In this document: piece after piece, positions 42,171-52,275 of the stretch
Layout: each line of letters opens with the position of its first letter
Numbering within the stretch: position 1 is the first letter of the stretch
Origin: JADFRG01 sp036986135
GTDB taxonomy: Bacteria; Chloroflexota; Anaerolineae; Anaerolineales; E44-bin32
DNA length: 64,000 nucleotides
Direction of reading: 5' to 3'
Assembly (NCBI GenBank): GCA_036986135.1
Contig: BTQZ01000004.1
Location: 66,780-130,779 of the forward strand
Notes under the pieces: model-generated
What the model was told of the DNA's origin: nothing
Databases searched by the model: none
The model's input: only the letters and a program-made list of their open reading frames with translations
Program-made: the position numbers and the translations under genes

Positions 42171-43022
42171 CTAGAAGATCGCGTCGGCGAAGATCGTCCA
42201 GTAGTAAACGAGGTACGCGCCAGCCCCTACTAGAAACATAGCGCTGATACGGTCCAGGTAGGGTAGCAATCCTTTTAGCCAGCGGGAGATCGTGCCCTCT
42301 GCCAGCGCGCTGGCGACCGTGACCGCGATCAGCACAATTCCCATGCCTAGCGCGTAGCCGATGAATTGGCCGAAGGCGGTGCCGATTCCCTGGGTAGCAA
42401 ATGAGCTTCCGACCACCACCAGGAAGATCGGCAGGGTGCAACTCAAAGAGCCAGCGGCGTAGACAATTCCAAAGAGGAAGATGTTCTGCGGGTTTCGCTT
42501 GGGGGTTATGGTCAGTCGAGAGGCGGCCATGATCCCGAGTTTGGCCTTGCTGAGCAAGAGCCAAATTCCCAGGCCCACCATCAGGACTCCGATAGCCAGG
42601 CCAACGAAGGGGAATATCCCGACCAGAAACTGCCCGCCGGCCACAATCACGCTGCCAACAAGCGCGAAGACGGCAACGAATCCGGCGGTTGCCAGGAGGC
42701 CCATGACTAGCGCCCTCCCAAGCCTCCGCCCTGCCGGAGATGTTTGCGTTTCGGCGGTCGATGTCCCGATTTGGAAGGAGATATAAGACGGCAGCAGCAG
42801 GAAACCACAGGGGTTCACGCTGGCCACCATTCCCGCCGCAAATGCGAAGCCGATCGGTAGAAATGTAGCCAGGTCTGCGGCGCTGGATTCGGCGCTGGAC
42901 TGCAGGCTGATGAGCGCAAGAATCATACCTAATACCAGCGCGGCCGGAATCACAAAGGAAGCCAGATTCTTCAGGCCGTTAGATGGGGTCGCGGCTGTGA
43001 GGCCCAACTCTTTACCTGCCAC
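42171..43022 (-). CDS. CcdA-family transmembrane electron carrier
   Basis: A 283-residue, six-helix protein. The paired membrane cysteines are in SVNPCGFLLLP and GSLSCTLPIFLVV. The GTG at 43022 was preferred to an ATG 31 codons upstream because GGAG lies 7 nt before it and the extra residues are basic and unlike the family. It transfers electrons from cytoplasmic thioredoxin to extracytoplasmic thiol proteins, most obviously the TlpA-like protein at 43249. Confidence 0.88.
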   Translation of the reverse strand: MAGKELGLTAATPSNGLKNLASFVIPAALVLGMILALISLQSSAESSAADLATFLPIGFAFAAGMVASVNPCGFLLLPSYISFQIGTSTAETQTSPAGRRLGRALVMGLLATAGFVAVFALVGSVIVAGGQFLVGIFPFVGLAIGVLMVGLGIWLLLSKAKLGIMAASRLTITPKRNPQNIFLFGIVYAAGSLSCTLPIFLVVVGSSFATQGIGTAFGQFIGYALGMGIVLIAVTVASALAEGTISRWLKGLLPYLDRISAMFLVGAGAYLVYYWTIFADAIF

Positions 43023-43248
43023 GGTGAGTCTCCTCGGCGGCAATCGCGTGTACTCCCACCAGCCGAGCCGCCGGTGTTTTCGCCACCGGCCACTCCTGAA
43101 GATGCTCACGCTCACAAGTGCCGCTCATGACCTAGCTCATATCCTTATATTCGGCAGGCTGCCGGGAGATTATTAGTCTCGACTATTGAAGGGGCCGATT
43201 ACCCGTATGGTCTTATGACGAGCTGGCCTGCGCAGTTATTACGCTGCT

Positions 43249-43833
43249 TTAGCTGGCCGAGGCTTCCAAGAGCTGTTCCACCAGCTCCACCAGCTTGTCT
43301 TTGGTGAGCAGGCCGGTCCAGGTGTCGACGAGCTCCCCCTCGGGTGAGATGAAGTAGGTGGTTGGCATACCGAGCAGGCCGTAGTCCACCACAACATTGG
43401 CGTCCGTCGTCGTGCCGGCCGGGTAAGTGACGGCCAGCTCAGTCAGCAGAGCCTGTGCGTCCGCCTGCGATCCAAGCCCCACGAAAGGACCGACATCGAG
43501 GCCGACCAGTAGCATCCGGTCACCGTACTCATCGTAGACTTCCTGAAGATCCGGCATCTCGACCCTGCAGGGCGGGCACAGTCCCGCCCAGAAGTTGAGC
43601 ACGACCGGTTTGCCCTGGTCTAGCAGCTCCTGGAAGCGAACGATATCGCCTCCGAGAACTTCCTGGCCTTGGTAAACGACCAGCTCAAAGTCGGAGACGC
43701 GCTCGAAATCACTACTCTCGGCCGCACCTGGCAGATTTGCAGGCGGCGCCGGCTCGGGGGCCGCGGATGGGGCGCATGCCGCCAGCAGCAGCAGCACCCC
43801 CGGAAATAACGCGAATCGGATTCTTAGCTTCAT
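43249..43833 (-). CDS. TlpA/ResA-like thioredoxin lipoprotein
   Basis: A 194-residue lipoprotein (lipobox C20) with a thioredoxin fold, active site C86-PP-C89 in NFWAGLCPPCR, and the cis-Pro loop GMPTTYFI. It is an ordinary Cys version, unlike the selenocysteine homologue at 61583. With the adjacent CcdA it probably keeps cytochrome c apoprotein or other extracytoplasmic thiols reduced. Confidence 0.9.
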   Translation of the reverse strand: MKLRIRFALFPGVLLLLAACAPSAAPEPAPPANLPGAAESSDFERVSDFELVVYQGQEVLGGDIVRFQELLDQGKPVVLNFWAGLCPPCRVEMPDLQEVYDEYGDRMLLVGLDVGPFVGLGSQADAQALLTELAVTYPAGTTTDANVVVDYGLLGMPTTYFISPEGELVDTWTGLLTKDKLVELVEQLLEASAS

Positions 43834-43988
43834 TGGTCACTCCAAAGTCCAAGCGCACGCGTAGCGGTGCGAGCCTAATCGGTCATAGGTCGGCTGCACC
43901 GTAAGTGATATTACGCAATTCCCTAACTCGAAACTACGTCAAACATTAGACGCCTGAGGTGAGTAGAGGCTTACCCTTGCTGCGGCTT

Positions 43989-46349
43989 CTAAGCCCTTGC
44001 AGCTGAGGACGAGGTATTTCGAAAGCCCAGCAGACGGACCGCATTCAACACCACCACCAGGGTGCTCCCCTCATGGAACACGATCGCCAGACCTATGCTG
44101 GCCAGCCCACCCAGGGCCAGCACAACCAAGATCGCAATCACGCCGAGCGAAATGAACAGATTCTGTCGGATGATGGCCAGGGTCGACCGCCCCAGTCCCA
44201 CCGCAAAGGGCAGCTTACCAAGGTCATCTGCCATCAATGCCACGTCTGCCGTCTCCAGGGCTACATCGGTGCCTGCCCCACCCATTGCGATTCCGACGGT
44301 GGCGTTGGCAAGCGCCGGCGCATCGTTGACCCCGTCTCCCACCATGCCGGCCACGCCGTACTCTTCGACAAGCGCCTGGATCGCCTGCAGTTTGTCTTCC
44401 GGCATCAAATCCGCCCGGTAGTCGGTCAGTCCGATCTGGTCCGCGATATGAGCCGCCACGCGCGCATTGTCGCCGGTCAGCATGATCGTCTCATCTAATC
44501 CGAGCTTGGCGAGCTTTGCGACCGCAAGCTGAGCGTCTCTTCTTACAACATCTGCGACAGCGATCGCTCCCATGATCTCTCGATCCTCGCTGACCAACAT
44601 GACGGTCTTACCCTGCGCCTCAAGCGCCTGGACCGGATCGATCACCGCCTGGGGAAGATCGATGCCTTCGGCCTCAAAGAGCTTAGTGTTGCCAATCCAA
44701 ACCCTCTTGCCCTCAACTTGGGCTTTAATGCCTCGACCGGTCACCGCCTCCGCTTCGCCCACCAGAGGTAGCCGCAGACCTCGCCCCTCTGCCGATCGCA
44801 CCACTGCTTGGGCCAGCGGGTGTGCCGAACGACTCTCGACCGCAGCCGCAAGCGCCAGTACAGCTGCCTCTTCTCGGGTATTGAAGGTCAGCACGTCAGT
44901 CACCTTCGGCTCGCCCCTCGTAAGGGTGCCGGTTTTGTCGAAGGCGATCGCCCGTAGGCGCCCCAGGTTCTCCAGATGCACGCCGCCCTTGACCAGCACG
45001 CCGTTTCGGGCTGCCTGTGCAACACCCGCCATGACGGCGGAGGGCGTACCCAGGGCAAGGGCACATGGCGAGGCCGCCACCAGCAGCGTCATCGCCCTCA
45101 GGAAGGAATCTGCGAAGGGGACGCCAAACAGCGGCGGGATCACGATCAGCAGAGCGGCGACAACCAGAACTGCTGGGATAAAAATCCGAGTGAATCGCTC
45201 AGTACTTTGCTGGGTGGGCGACTTTTGGGCATCCGCTCGCTCGACCATATCCACGACTCGCGCCAGCGTGCTGTCGCGGGCCAACTTCGAGACCCGCACT
45301 TCCAGCGCGCCCTCTCCGTTCACAGAGCCGGCGTAGACTGTATCGCCAGGGATCTTATCGACCGGGACCGACTCGCCGGTCACCGGGGATTGGTCGACGC
45401 CGGATTCACCGGTCAGCACTTCTCCATCCACCGGAATTCGTACCCCGGGCCGGACGACGACCACCTCGTCGAGCTGAACTTCCTCGATCGGGACTGCGAT
45501 CTCCGCCCCGTCGCGTTGGACCAGCGCGATCTTGGGCGCCAGGTCCGCCAGTGCGCGGATCGCATTCCTTGCCCGGTCGAGCACCCGTTCCTCCAGCGCG
45601 TGCCCCAGACTGAAGAGAAATAGCAAGAGGGCGCCTTCGGCGAACTCGCCCAACGCCGCCGCGCCCAGCGCGGCCACCACCATCAATAAGTCGGTGTCAA
45701 GATGCCGCTCACGCAGTGCATGAAGAGCATGGCGGGTGATGTCGTATCCAGCGATCACATAGGCCGCGAGATACAGGGCCGTGCTCGCCGCAGCTGGAAA
45801 TCCCAGGCTGAGGGATCCGACCCAGCCCAGCAGGAGCAGCAGGCCGCCGGTCAGGCTGAAAAGCAACTCTCGATTGTCTTCATACCAGCTTCGCATGCCT
45901 TCTACGGGGACGCGATAACCGAGTTGGCGGACACGCTTCTCGATCGCTCGCCGGCTGGTCTGGCGAGTGTCCAGCTCGACATGCATTAATTGAGCGGCGT
46001 AGCTCACCTTTACGCTCAAAACTCCGTCAATCCGTGAGAGGCTGTGCTCCAGGACCACGGCGCAGTCCGAGCAATCCATCCCCTCGATTGGAAGACGCTC
46101 ATGATGGTAGCGGTTGATGATCCCTGCCCCCGCTCGTTCGGCCAGCCGGCGGACGTCCTCCAGAGAAACCACAGCCGGGTCGTAGTGAAGGCAGAGCTGT
46201 GCCGGCGATTTTTCAAGTTCAAGATGCGATCGGGATATACCTTTGCGATCTTGAAGGGCCTCCTCAAGTCGCTGAAGACAATCGTCCCGATCGTCTTCGA
46301 TCCCCGGCAGCAGCAGGGGGATCTCCAGTTCTATGGTTGCTTCCGTCAT
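43989..46349 (-). CDS. P1B-4-type heavy-metal ATPase (SPC motif)
   Basis: A 786-residue pump: N-terminal extension with one HMA domain (C93, C96 in GMDCSDC), TGESVPV, the membrane motif SPC (AASPCALALG), DKTGTLT, HPLAQA, TGDN, GDGVNDAPAL, and HEGST in the last helix. SPC with HEGST defines the P1B-4 group (CoaT/CzcP/PfeT), which exports Co(II), Zn(II), Cd(II) or Fe(II). It is downstream of a Zn/Co-type ArsR sensor and its small membrane protein, with 103 nt between. Confidence 0.92.
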   Translation of the reverse strand: MTEATIELEIPLLLPGIEDDRDDCLQRLEEALQDRKGISRSHLELEKSPAQLCLHYDPAVVSLEDVRRLAERAGAGIINRYHHERLPIEGMDCSDCAVVLEHSLSRIDGVLSVKVSYAAQLMHVELDTRQTSRRAIEKRVRQLGYRVPVEGMRSWYEDNRELLFSLTGGLLLLLGWVGSLSLGFPAAASTALYLAAYVIAGYDITRHALHALRERHLDTDLLMVVAALGAAALGEFAEGALLLFLFSLGHALEERVLDRARNAIRALADLAPKIALVQRDGAEIAVPIEEVQLDEVVVVRPGVRIPVDGEVLTGESGVDQSPVTGESVPVDKIPGDTVYAGSVNGEGALEVRVSKLARDSTLARVVDMVERADAQKSPTQQSTERFTRIFIPAVLVVAALLIVIPPLFGVPFADSFLRAMTLLVAASPCALALGTPSAVMAGVAQAARNGVLVKGGVHLENLGRLRAIAFDKTGTLTRGEPKVTDVLTFNTREEAAVLALAAAVESRSAHPLAQAVVRSAEGRGLRLPLVGEAEAVTGRGIKAQVEGKRVWIGNTKLFEAEGIDLPQAVIDPVQALEAQGKTVMLVSEDREIMGAIAVADVVRRDAQLAVAKLAKLGLDETIMLTGDNARVAAHIADQIGLTDYRADLMPEDKLQAIQALVEEYGVAGMVGDGVNDAPALANATVGIAMGGAGTDVALETADVALMADDLGKLPFAVGLGRSTLAIIRQNLFISLGVIAILVVLALGGLASIGLAIVFHEGSTLVVVLNAVRLLGFRNTSSSAARA

Positions 46350-46452
46350 TTGACGTTCTCCACGTTTGCGGTGCTCTGCGATCCTGCGGCTCCGCGGTGA
46401 GAATGGTTGTTGCGTACGGGTAGGATGCGTTGCCTCAAGTCCTATTCGGGAC

Positions 46453-46812
46453 CTAGAGGCTCGGTAGAAGAGTCCGGTTGGAGAGGATTGGAGGGCGCAG
46501 CAGCGGGGGAAATGGCGAGAACGTTCGAAACATAAACCCGATCATCAGGGTCAGCGTAAGACTCGCGAGCACTTGGATCGGATTGAGGTGACCAAACGAC
46601 AAGGCGAGATGCAAAAGCGAAGTGCTTCCGCCGGTCGCCTCGGCCGATCGCCCGATCACGGCCGTATCGCCTGAGCCGAGTGTGCGAATCTCAGCAGAGA
46701 TTCCCGCTGCGTCAGCCATATAGTGGCCGAGCAAGCTGACTGTCAGCATCACCACAAGCAAGGCGTGCACCGGAATCGGGACACGCGGTTCCGAGTCAGC
46801 CGTGCAGTACAT
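46453..46812 (-). CDS. Small two-helix membrane protein coupled to the metal sensor
   Basis: A 119-residue protein with two hydrophobic segments (about 15-33 and 78-98). The ATG at 46812 lies inside the sensor gene with a 17-nt overlap, identical to the arrangement at 14721. Shared features with that paralogue are the MYC-x-AD start, SLLGHY at the end of helix 1, a short loop and a Pro-rich end. Not a family I recognise; likely an accessory of metal efflux. Confidence 0.75.
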   Translation of the reverse strand: MYCTADSEPRVPIPVHALLVVMLTVSLLGHYMADAAGISAEIRTLGSGDTAVIGRSAEATGGSTSLLHLALSFGHLNPIQVLASLTLTLMIGFMFRTFSPFPPLLRPPILSNRTLLPSL

Positions 46813-47110
46813 GATCCAGTCCTCGCTCAAACAGATCCAGGATGTGATCGTCATCCAAACAATAGAAGACTTGGCGACCTTCTTTACGGGCGCGAACTAG
46901 TCGCATCTGGCGCAATCCGCGCATGTGATGGGAGATGGCCGACTCACTGATTCCAACAGCCTCAGCCAGCGCTCCAACATTAATTTCGCCTCCGGCCAGT
47001 ACCGAAATAATTCGCACTCGGCTGGTGTCGCCCAGGGAGCGGAACAATTCAGCCGTTCGAGAGGCGAGCTGCTCGTCCAACGCGAGCTCTGCCGCGGTTG
47101 CAGGGGTCAT
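46796..47110 (-). CDS. ArsR/SmtB-family Zn/Co sensor repressor
   Basis: A 104-residue repressor with SESAISHHMRGLRQMRLVR as recognition region and the alpha-5 site D-x-H-x10-H-x2-H (DDHILDLFERGLDHVLH), identical in spacing to CzrA. It is a close paralogue of the gene at 14417 and should sense Zn, Co or a similar metal. It heads the operon with the small membrane protein and the P1B-4 ATPase. Confidence 0.9.
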   Translation of the reverse strand: MTPATAAELALDEQLASRTAELFRSLGDTSRVRIISVLAGGEINVGALAEAVGISESAISHHMRGLRQMRLVRARKEGRQVFYCLDDDHILDLFERGLDHVLHG

Positions 47111-47118
47111 AGGTTACG

Positions 47119-47172
47119 TGAATACCTACTCAGATATTGCAGGATATTAGCGGATACCGGCGCGTTTGTCAA
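47119..47172 (-). promoter_or_regulatory. Consensus promoter and degenerate ArsR-type operator
   Basis: On the minus strand TTGACA (47167-47172), 17 nt, TAATAT (47144-47149), then after 6 nt ATATCTGA (47130-47137) with a weaker inverted arm TATTCA (47119-47124). Boxes, spacing and the ATATCTGA half-site equal those before the paralogous sensor at 14417; only the second arm differs. Confidence 0.75.
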
Positions 47173-47399
47173 TCTGGCTCGCCGAGTGGATCGCGGGTAA
47201 GAGTTCGGGCTATCGGCAACTCTAAGTGAAAGGGATCCGGCATTCGGCATTTGTCGCGTGAGAGATCGCGATTTCCAGATCCCAGATGAGAGTGCTATGA
47301 ATGTTCCCGCAGAAATACGGGCGCTTGGAAGATACCTTACCTCTTGTCCGGTGCAACTTTCTTACACTGTCCTTAGCAGGAGAAACGAAGGTCAAGGCA

Positions 47400-48656
<1,257 letters not shown>

Positions 48657-48764
48657 GCCTTCACAATCCGACCCCGCATACAATTCGAGGGTGCTCGATT
48701 TCGACACCCAGGAGGTTTCAAGCACGCGGCGCCTTAAAGATCTCAATGGAGCGGAGGCTGCGGC

Positions 48765-49508
48765 GTGACACCTCCGTCTACGAGTGTTAAGCAGGGCCCC
48801 GGTCTTGAGAAACCATCGGGGGCGCGCCGGCCCTGGTTAGCCCGACATTGGCTGGCAATCTTCAACAGCATGGTCGGCTTGTTCGTCTTGGGGGCGCTCT
48901 TGGCCCCGGCGCTGATGAGAGCCGGCTATACAGGGCCGGCAACCGCGCTTTACACGCTCTACGGCTTCACCTGCCATCAGCTTCCGCAACGCTCCTACTT
49001 CCTTTTCGGTCAGAAGCTAATGTACCCGATGGACAAGATATTGAGCGCCTGGCCTGGAGCGACGGATTTCTTCGAGCAGCGAGCGATTCTCGGTGACCCA
49101 GTTTTCGGCTATAAGGTGGCAATCGCCAACCGGTGTTCGGCGATCTATTCCTCGATCTTGCTCGTGGGGGTGTTGTTCGGCCTCACGCGCCGGCAGATCA
49201 GGCCGCTTTCCCTAAAAGGCGTATTCATTCTGTCACTGCCGATGGCGCTGGATGGCGTTAGTCACATGGTGAGCGAGCTGACCGGCCTAGGATTTCGTGA
49301 CACGAATGCCTGGCTGCAGGCGCTGACCCAAAACGCCTTCCCGTTAGACTTCTATGTGGGCGACGCGCTGGGTTCATTCAATTGGTTGATGCGCACCGTC
49401 ACCGGAGCCTTGTTCGGAATCGCGCTGGTTTGGATGGTTTATCCAACGTTCAGATTGGCATTCCGAAGCCGCCCCAGCCGGTCTGTCCAAGCTCCTGCGG
49501 CGAAGTAG
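48765..49508 (+). CDS. DUF2085 membrane protein
   Basis: A 247-residue protein with about four membrane segments. The family motifs are FTCHQLPQRSYFLFG and ANRCSAIYSS, followed by MALDGVSH. The GTG at 48765 has GGAGG 8 nt upstream. The family is common in Chloroflexota and archaea, and its function is unknown; the invariant Cys, His and Asp suggest a metal-binding membrane enzyme or transporter. Confidence 0.87.
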   Translation: MTPPSTSVKQGPGLEKPSGARRPWLARHWLAIFNSMVGLFVLGALLAPALMRAGYTGPATALYTLYGFTCHQLPQRSYFLFGQKLMYPMDKILSAWPGATDFFEQRAILGDPVFGYKVAIANRCSAIYSSILLVGVLFGLTRRQIRPLSLKGVFILSLPMALDGVSHMVSELTGLGFRDTNAWLQALTQNAFPLDFYVGDALGSFNWLMRTVTGALFGIALVWMVYPTFRLAFRSRPSRSVQAPAAK

Positions 49509-49827
49509 TTCTCAGCTCACAGCCGGAATCGGGCTATTCTCCTAAGAAAACTGCGAACTCAGGAGGTGCCGCGGAGAGGCGGACCTCCCTTCGAGTGACC
49601 ATATAGAGCTGCCCCGTGACGCGCAGGCTGGGTCCTTACAACACCACCCGTGCACCGTGCGCCTGTTCCCATCCACGACCATGAACCCAAATGCGGCCTG
49701 GCCTATTTGAGGGCTCCATGACCTCAGGATCCGGCAGAAACGAGCAACATGACTTGGAGCTGCCCGCGTGTTTCTGGTATTCTGTCAACACCGATAGGCT
49801 CAATCGCAACCACATAAGGGAGGCCCG
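49509..49827. other. Intergenic stretch before the DsrE gene
   Basis: About 320 nt without a gene that I can support. Near its end TTGGAG (49755-49760) and TATTCT (49779-49784), 18 nt apart, could be a weak promoter for the DsrE gene. No tRNA or repeat is visible. Confidence 0.4.
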
Positions 49828-50175
49828 ATGAGCACCCTCATAATCATCAACGATGCACCCTATGGGGACGAACGTCCCTACAACGCCCTTCGTTTGGCAT
49901 TTAACCTGGCCAAGCGGTCGGGAGTGGCCGTTCGGGTCTTTCTGACCGGTGATGGTGTGCTCTGCGCGCGCAAGGGCCAGAAAACGCCCGATGGATACTA
50001 CAACATCGCGCGCATGATCAGATCCCTCGCGCGTCGAGGTCAGGTAGCCACTTGAGCGACTTGCAGCGCGGCTCGCGGGCTCGAGCCTGAAGATAAGATC
50101 GAAAGCGTGCTGAACGGTGACCTTGATCTGGAAGGGGATTGGACCCTGGAGGCCGATCGCATCCTGGTTTTCTGA
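49828..50175 (+). CDS. Selenocysteine-containing DsrE-family protein
   Basis: A 115-residue cytosolic DsrE-fold protein if TGA at 50053-50055 is selenocysteine. The N-terminal part (LIIINDAPYGDERPYNALRL, VRVFLTGDGVLCA, QKTPDGYYNI) matches small DsrE proteins, which continue with a CGTC-x-ARGL motif. Here the motif reads U76-A-T-C79-SAARGL and the frame runs on through the expected WTLEADRILVF end to a TGA at 50173. That final TGA has no matching hairpin and acts as the stop, a useful internal control. GGGAGG precedes the ATG. DsrE proteins carry persulfide sulfur; the sulfide:quinone-type reductase 250 nt downstream fits a sulfur-handling role. Confidence 0.9.
50070..50087 (+). promoter_or_regulatory. 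Candidate bacterial SECIS element of the DsrE gene
   Basis: A perfect 6-bp stem GGCTCG (50070-50075) / CGAGCC (50082-50087) with a 6-nt loop CGGGCT. The loop starts 21 nt after the TGA and has G in second position. Confidence 0.7.
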
Positions 50176-50422
50176 GGTCTACATCGCAGAGAGTAGGCGG
50201 TGCGTAGGACCCGGTTACTGGCATTCCGATGGAGGAGGGGTAGGCCCCGACGACTGATGGTCCCTTGTGCGGTACAGAAATGCATTCGGTCGCCACGATA
50301 GATAATTCCGAGCATAAGGGAAAGACCTGCGGTTATTGCTGCGGCCGCAACCACGGGCATCCTGGCTGATTGCTCCGCCATTCGCCTGACTGCCCCGTGA
50401 TATTGACAGAGGAGGCACAGAA

Positions 50423-51655
50423 ATGATTGATAAGCGGGTTGTTATTCTTGGCGGCGGGATCGGCGGGCTGGTGGCCGCGAACGAATTGCGCAAGAAGCTG
50501 GGGCGCGAGCACGAGCTGGTCGTCATCGACAGGAATGAGGAGCACTTCTTCTCCCCAGCATTCCTTGGCGTGATGCTGGGGGAACGTGAACCGGCATCCA
50601 CCACCCTGGACCTGGGGCGGCGTCTGGACCGATGGGGCGTGAGCTTCATACAGGGCGAGGCTACAGGCATCAACACTACGGAAATGACGGTCCAGACCAC
50701 GGCCGGCGATCAATCGTACGATTTCCTGATCATTGCACTGGGAGCTGAATTGGCCCCAGAAGCGATGCCGGGCTTCAGCGAGGCGGCCTACACACCCTAC
50801 GATCTGAGCGGTGCATCTCGCCTGCGCGATGCCCTGCATGAATTCAAGGGCGGCCGGATGGTCGTCGTGATCAGCTCCATGCCTTTCAAGTGCCCGGCTG
50901 CGCCATTTGAAACCGCGTTGCTGCTGGAAGATCACTTCCGGCGCCACGGCATGCGCCAGCATGTCGAGATGGAAGTGTACAACCCCGGCGCCTTGCCGCT
51001 GGGTGTGGCAGGCGCAGAGGTGGGACATGCGGTCGTGGGCATGTTGGAGTCCAAGGGGATTGGCTTTTTCCCCGATGCGAAGCTGGCCGAAATAGACCCC
51101 TCCGGAAAGCAATTGCTTTTTTCAAACCGTGAGCCCGTCGCCTTTGACTTTTTAGTAGGCATCCCGCCCCATCAGGCGCCGGCTGTGGTGCGCCAGGCAG
51201 GGTTGGCAAATGAGGCCGGCTGGGTGCCGGTCGACAACCGTACCCTGCAAGTGACCACGGCTGATGTAACCAACGTGTACGCAATCGGAGACATCGCCTT
51301 CATCAAACTCGCCAACGGTAAGCGGCTCCCCTTGGCGGGTGTCTTCGCTCACGGTCAGGCACAGACTGTGGCGCGCCGTATCGCAGCCCAGGTCGCGGTG
51401 CGGCCGGCGGCAGACGAGTACGACGGTATGGGATACTGCTGGGTGGAGATGGGCGGTGGTGTGGCCGGCTTCGCTTCGGGTAATTTCTACGCCATCCCAG
51501 AGCCGCAAGTAGACCTGAGGCAGCCAAGCCGGATGTGGCGTCAAGGCAAGGTGCTCTTCGACAAGTGGTGGCTGGGTGAGGGGTTGACGCGCCTGGTCGC
51601 CGGAACAGGGCTGCGGCTGGGAAGTAGGATCTTAAGCATCCCAGCCTCTCTATAG
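50423..51655 (+). CDS. sqr: Sulfide:quinone oxidoreductase-type flavoprotein
   Basis: A 410-residue FAD protein of the NDH-2/SQR/FCSD group: N-terminal GGGIGGLVAAN, the FAD site VYAIGDIAF, and two well-placed cysteines C157 (PFKCPAAPFE) and C339 (GYCWVEMG) that match the redox pair of SQR. AGGAGG precedes the ATG at 50423. It should oxidise sulfide or a persulfide and reduce quinone at the membrane surface. The C-terminus (GTGLRLGSRIL) could be amphipathic. Neighbouring DsrE would accept sulfane sulfur. Confidence 0.85.
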   Translation: MIDKRVVILGGGIGGLVAANELRKKLGREHELVVIDRNEEHFFSPAFLGVMLGEREPASTTLDLGRRLDRWGVSFIQGEATGINTTEMTVQTTAGDQSYDFLIIALGAELAPEAMPGFSEAAYTPYDLSGASRLRDALHEFKGGRMVVVISSMPFKCPAAPFETALLLEDHFRRHGMRQHVEMEVYNPGALPLGVAGAEVGHAVVGMLESKGIGFFPDAKLAEIDPSGKQLLFSNREPVAFDFLVGIPPHQAPAVVRQAGLANEAGWVPVDNRTLQVTTADVTNVYAIGDIAFIKLANGKRLPLAGVFAHGQAQTVARRIAAQVAVRPAADEYDGMGYCWVEMGGGVAGFASGNFYAIPEPQVDLRQPSRMWRQGKVLFDKWWLGEGLTRLVAGTGLRLGSRILSIPASL

Positions 51656-51829
51656 CCACTGACGTCAACCTCGGTTGCGCTGGCGGTGAAATCCGGCCTC
51701 GCAAACGGATTCGCGGTCCCTAACATCAAAGAGATCCTCTTTCCTTACCTAGCACAGGTAGAAGGCTTGAAGCTGGCGGCAATGGCCTTCGAGAAGGATG
51801 TAGCCCAGCTCTCCTGCAGCGCGGGCTGA
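51656..51829 (+). pseudogene. C-terminal remnant of a mercuric-reductase-like gene
   Basis: Right after the SQR stop and in its frame, sense codons encode ALAVKSGLANGF, then ILFPYLAQVEGLKLAAMAF and EKDVAQLSCSAG before a TGA. This matches the end of MerA (compare MFPYLTNAEGLKLAALAF and LSCCAG in the gene at 63180). The vicinal CC is reduced to CS and there is no start codon, so this is a decayed tail, not a gene. It shows that a second merA copy or a recombination event once lay here. Confidence 0.75.
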
Positions 51830-51889
51830 ACGCTCAGACTCTCCCCGCAGCGTAGTTACCCGCATCCGGCCCATCTTTTCGGCAGTCTT

Positions 51890-51933
51890 CTTCACGGCTA
51901 ATCCACCATTGCTTCACATTCGCTTCATCATGC
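51890..51933 (+). promoter_or_regulatory. Phased 11-bp direct repeats, probable OmpR-type regulator site
   Basis: CTTCAC (51890), ATCCAC (51901), CTTCAC (51912) and CTTCAT (51923) recur every 11 bp, the spacing of OmpR/PhoB-family half-sites. A possible -10 TATGGT lies at 51939-51944, and the first gene of the PspA/zinc-ribbon operon starts at 51993. The response regulator encoded at 53968 in the same operon is the natural candidate to bind here. Confidence 0.6.
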
Positions 51934-51992
51934 GCCGCTATGGTTGCCGAGACCGTGAAACAGTAGCCGAAGAACAACCGGAGGAAGAATCA

Positions 51993-52244
51993 ATGTGTGG
52001 ACCTGGACATCGCACCACAGACAGACATAACCATCGAGAGATGGCGCAGTCGCCGATGGAACTCGAGCAGCCGCAGACGGCGACGAAGCCGTGCCCACAG
52101 TGTGGCGCACAGGTAGAGCAGGATTTTGTCTTCTGCCCGCGCTGCGGCGCGGAGCTGCTGACTGCCTGCCCGGAATGCCACCGGGCGGTGGAGACCGATT
52201 GGACGCGCTGCGCCTACTGCGGAGCAGAGTTGGTGACCGCCTAA
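51993..52244 (+). CDS. Double zinc-ribbon protein
   Basis: An 83-residue protein with a His-rich N-terminus (residues 6-15) and two consecutive zinc ribbons: C34/C37 with C48/C51, and C59/C62 with C73/C76. The spacing CxxCG-x10-CxxCG with a Trp before the second pair (TDWTRCAYCG) recurs in the gene at 53670 and in the tail of the histidine kinase at 54658. GGAGGAAG precedes the ATG at 51993. First gene of the operon; probably an adaptor that brings partners together through zinc-ribbon contacts. Confidence 0.8.
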   Translation: MCGPGHRTTDRHNHREMAQSPMELEQPQTATKPCPQCGAQVEQDFVFCPRCGAELLTACPECHRAVETDWTRCAYCGAELVTA

Positions 52245-52275
52245 TATCCCTGTGATCCCAAAAGGAGAGAATCGA

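Noticed and set aside
49828..50055. DsrE gene as a truncated pseudogene
   Set aside because: The sequence after the TGA is fully conserved in character to the expected C-terminus, and the TGA sits on the redox Cys with a hairpin behind it. Three parallel cases support recoding.
50176..50422. Short minus-strand frame opposite the DsrE-SQR gap
   Set aside because: It begins with a plausible hydrophobic segment but runs antisense into the DsrE gene and lacks support; at most a remnant.
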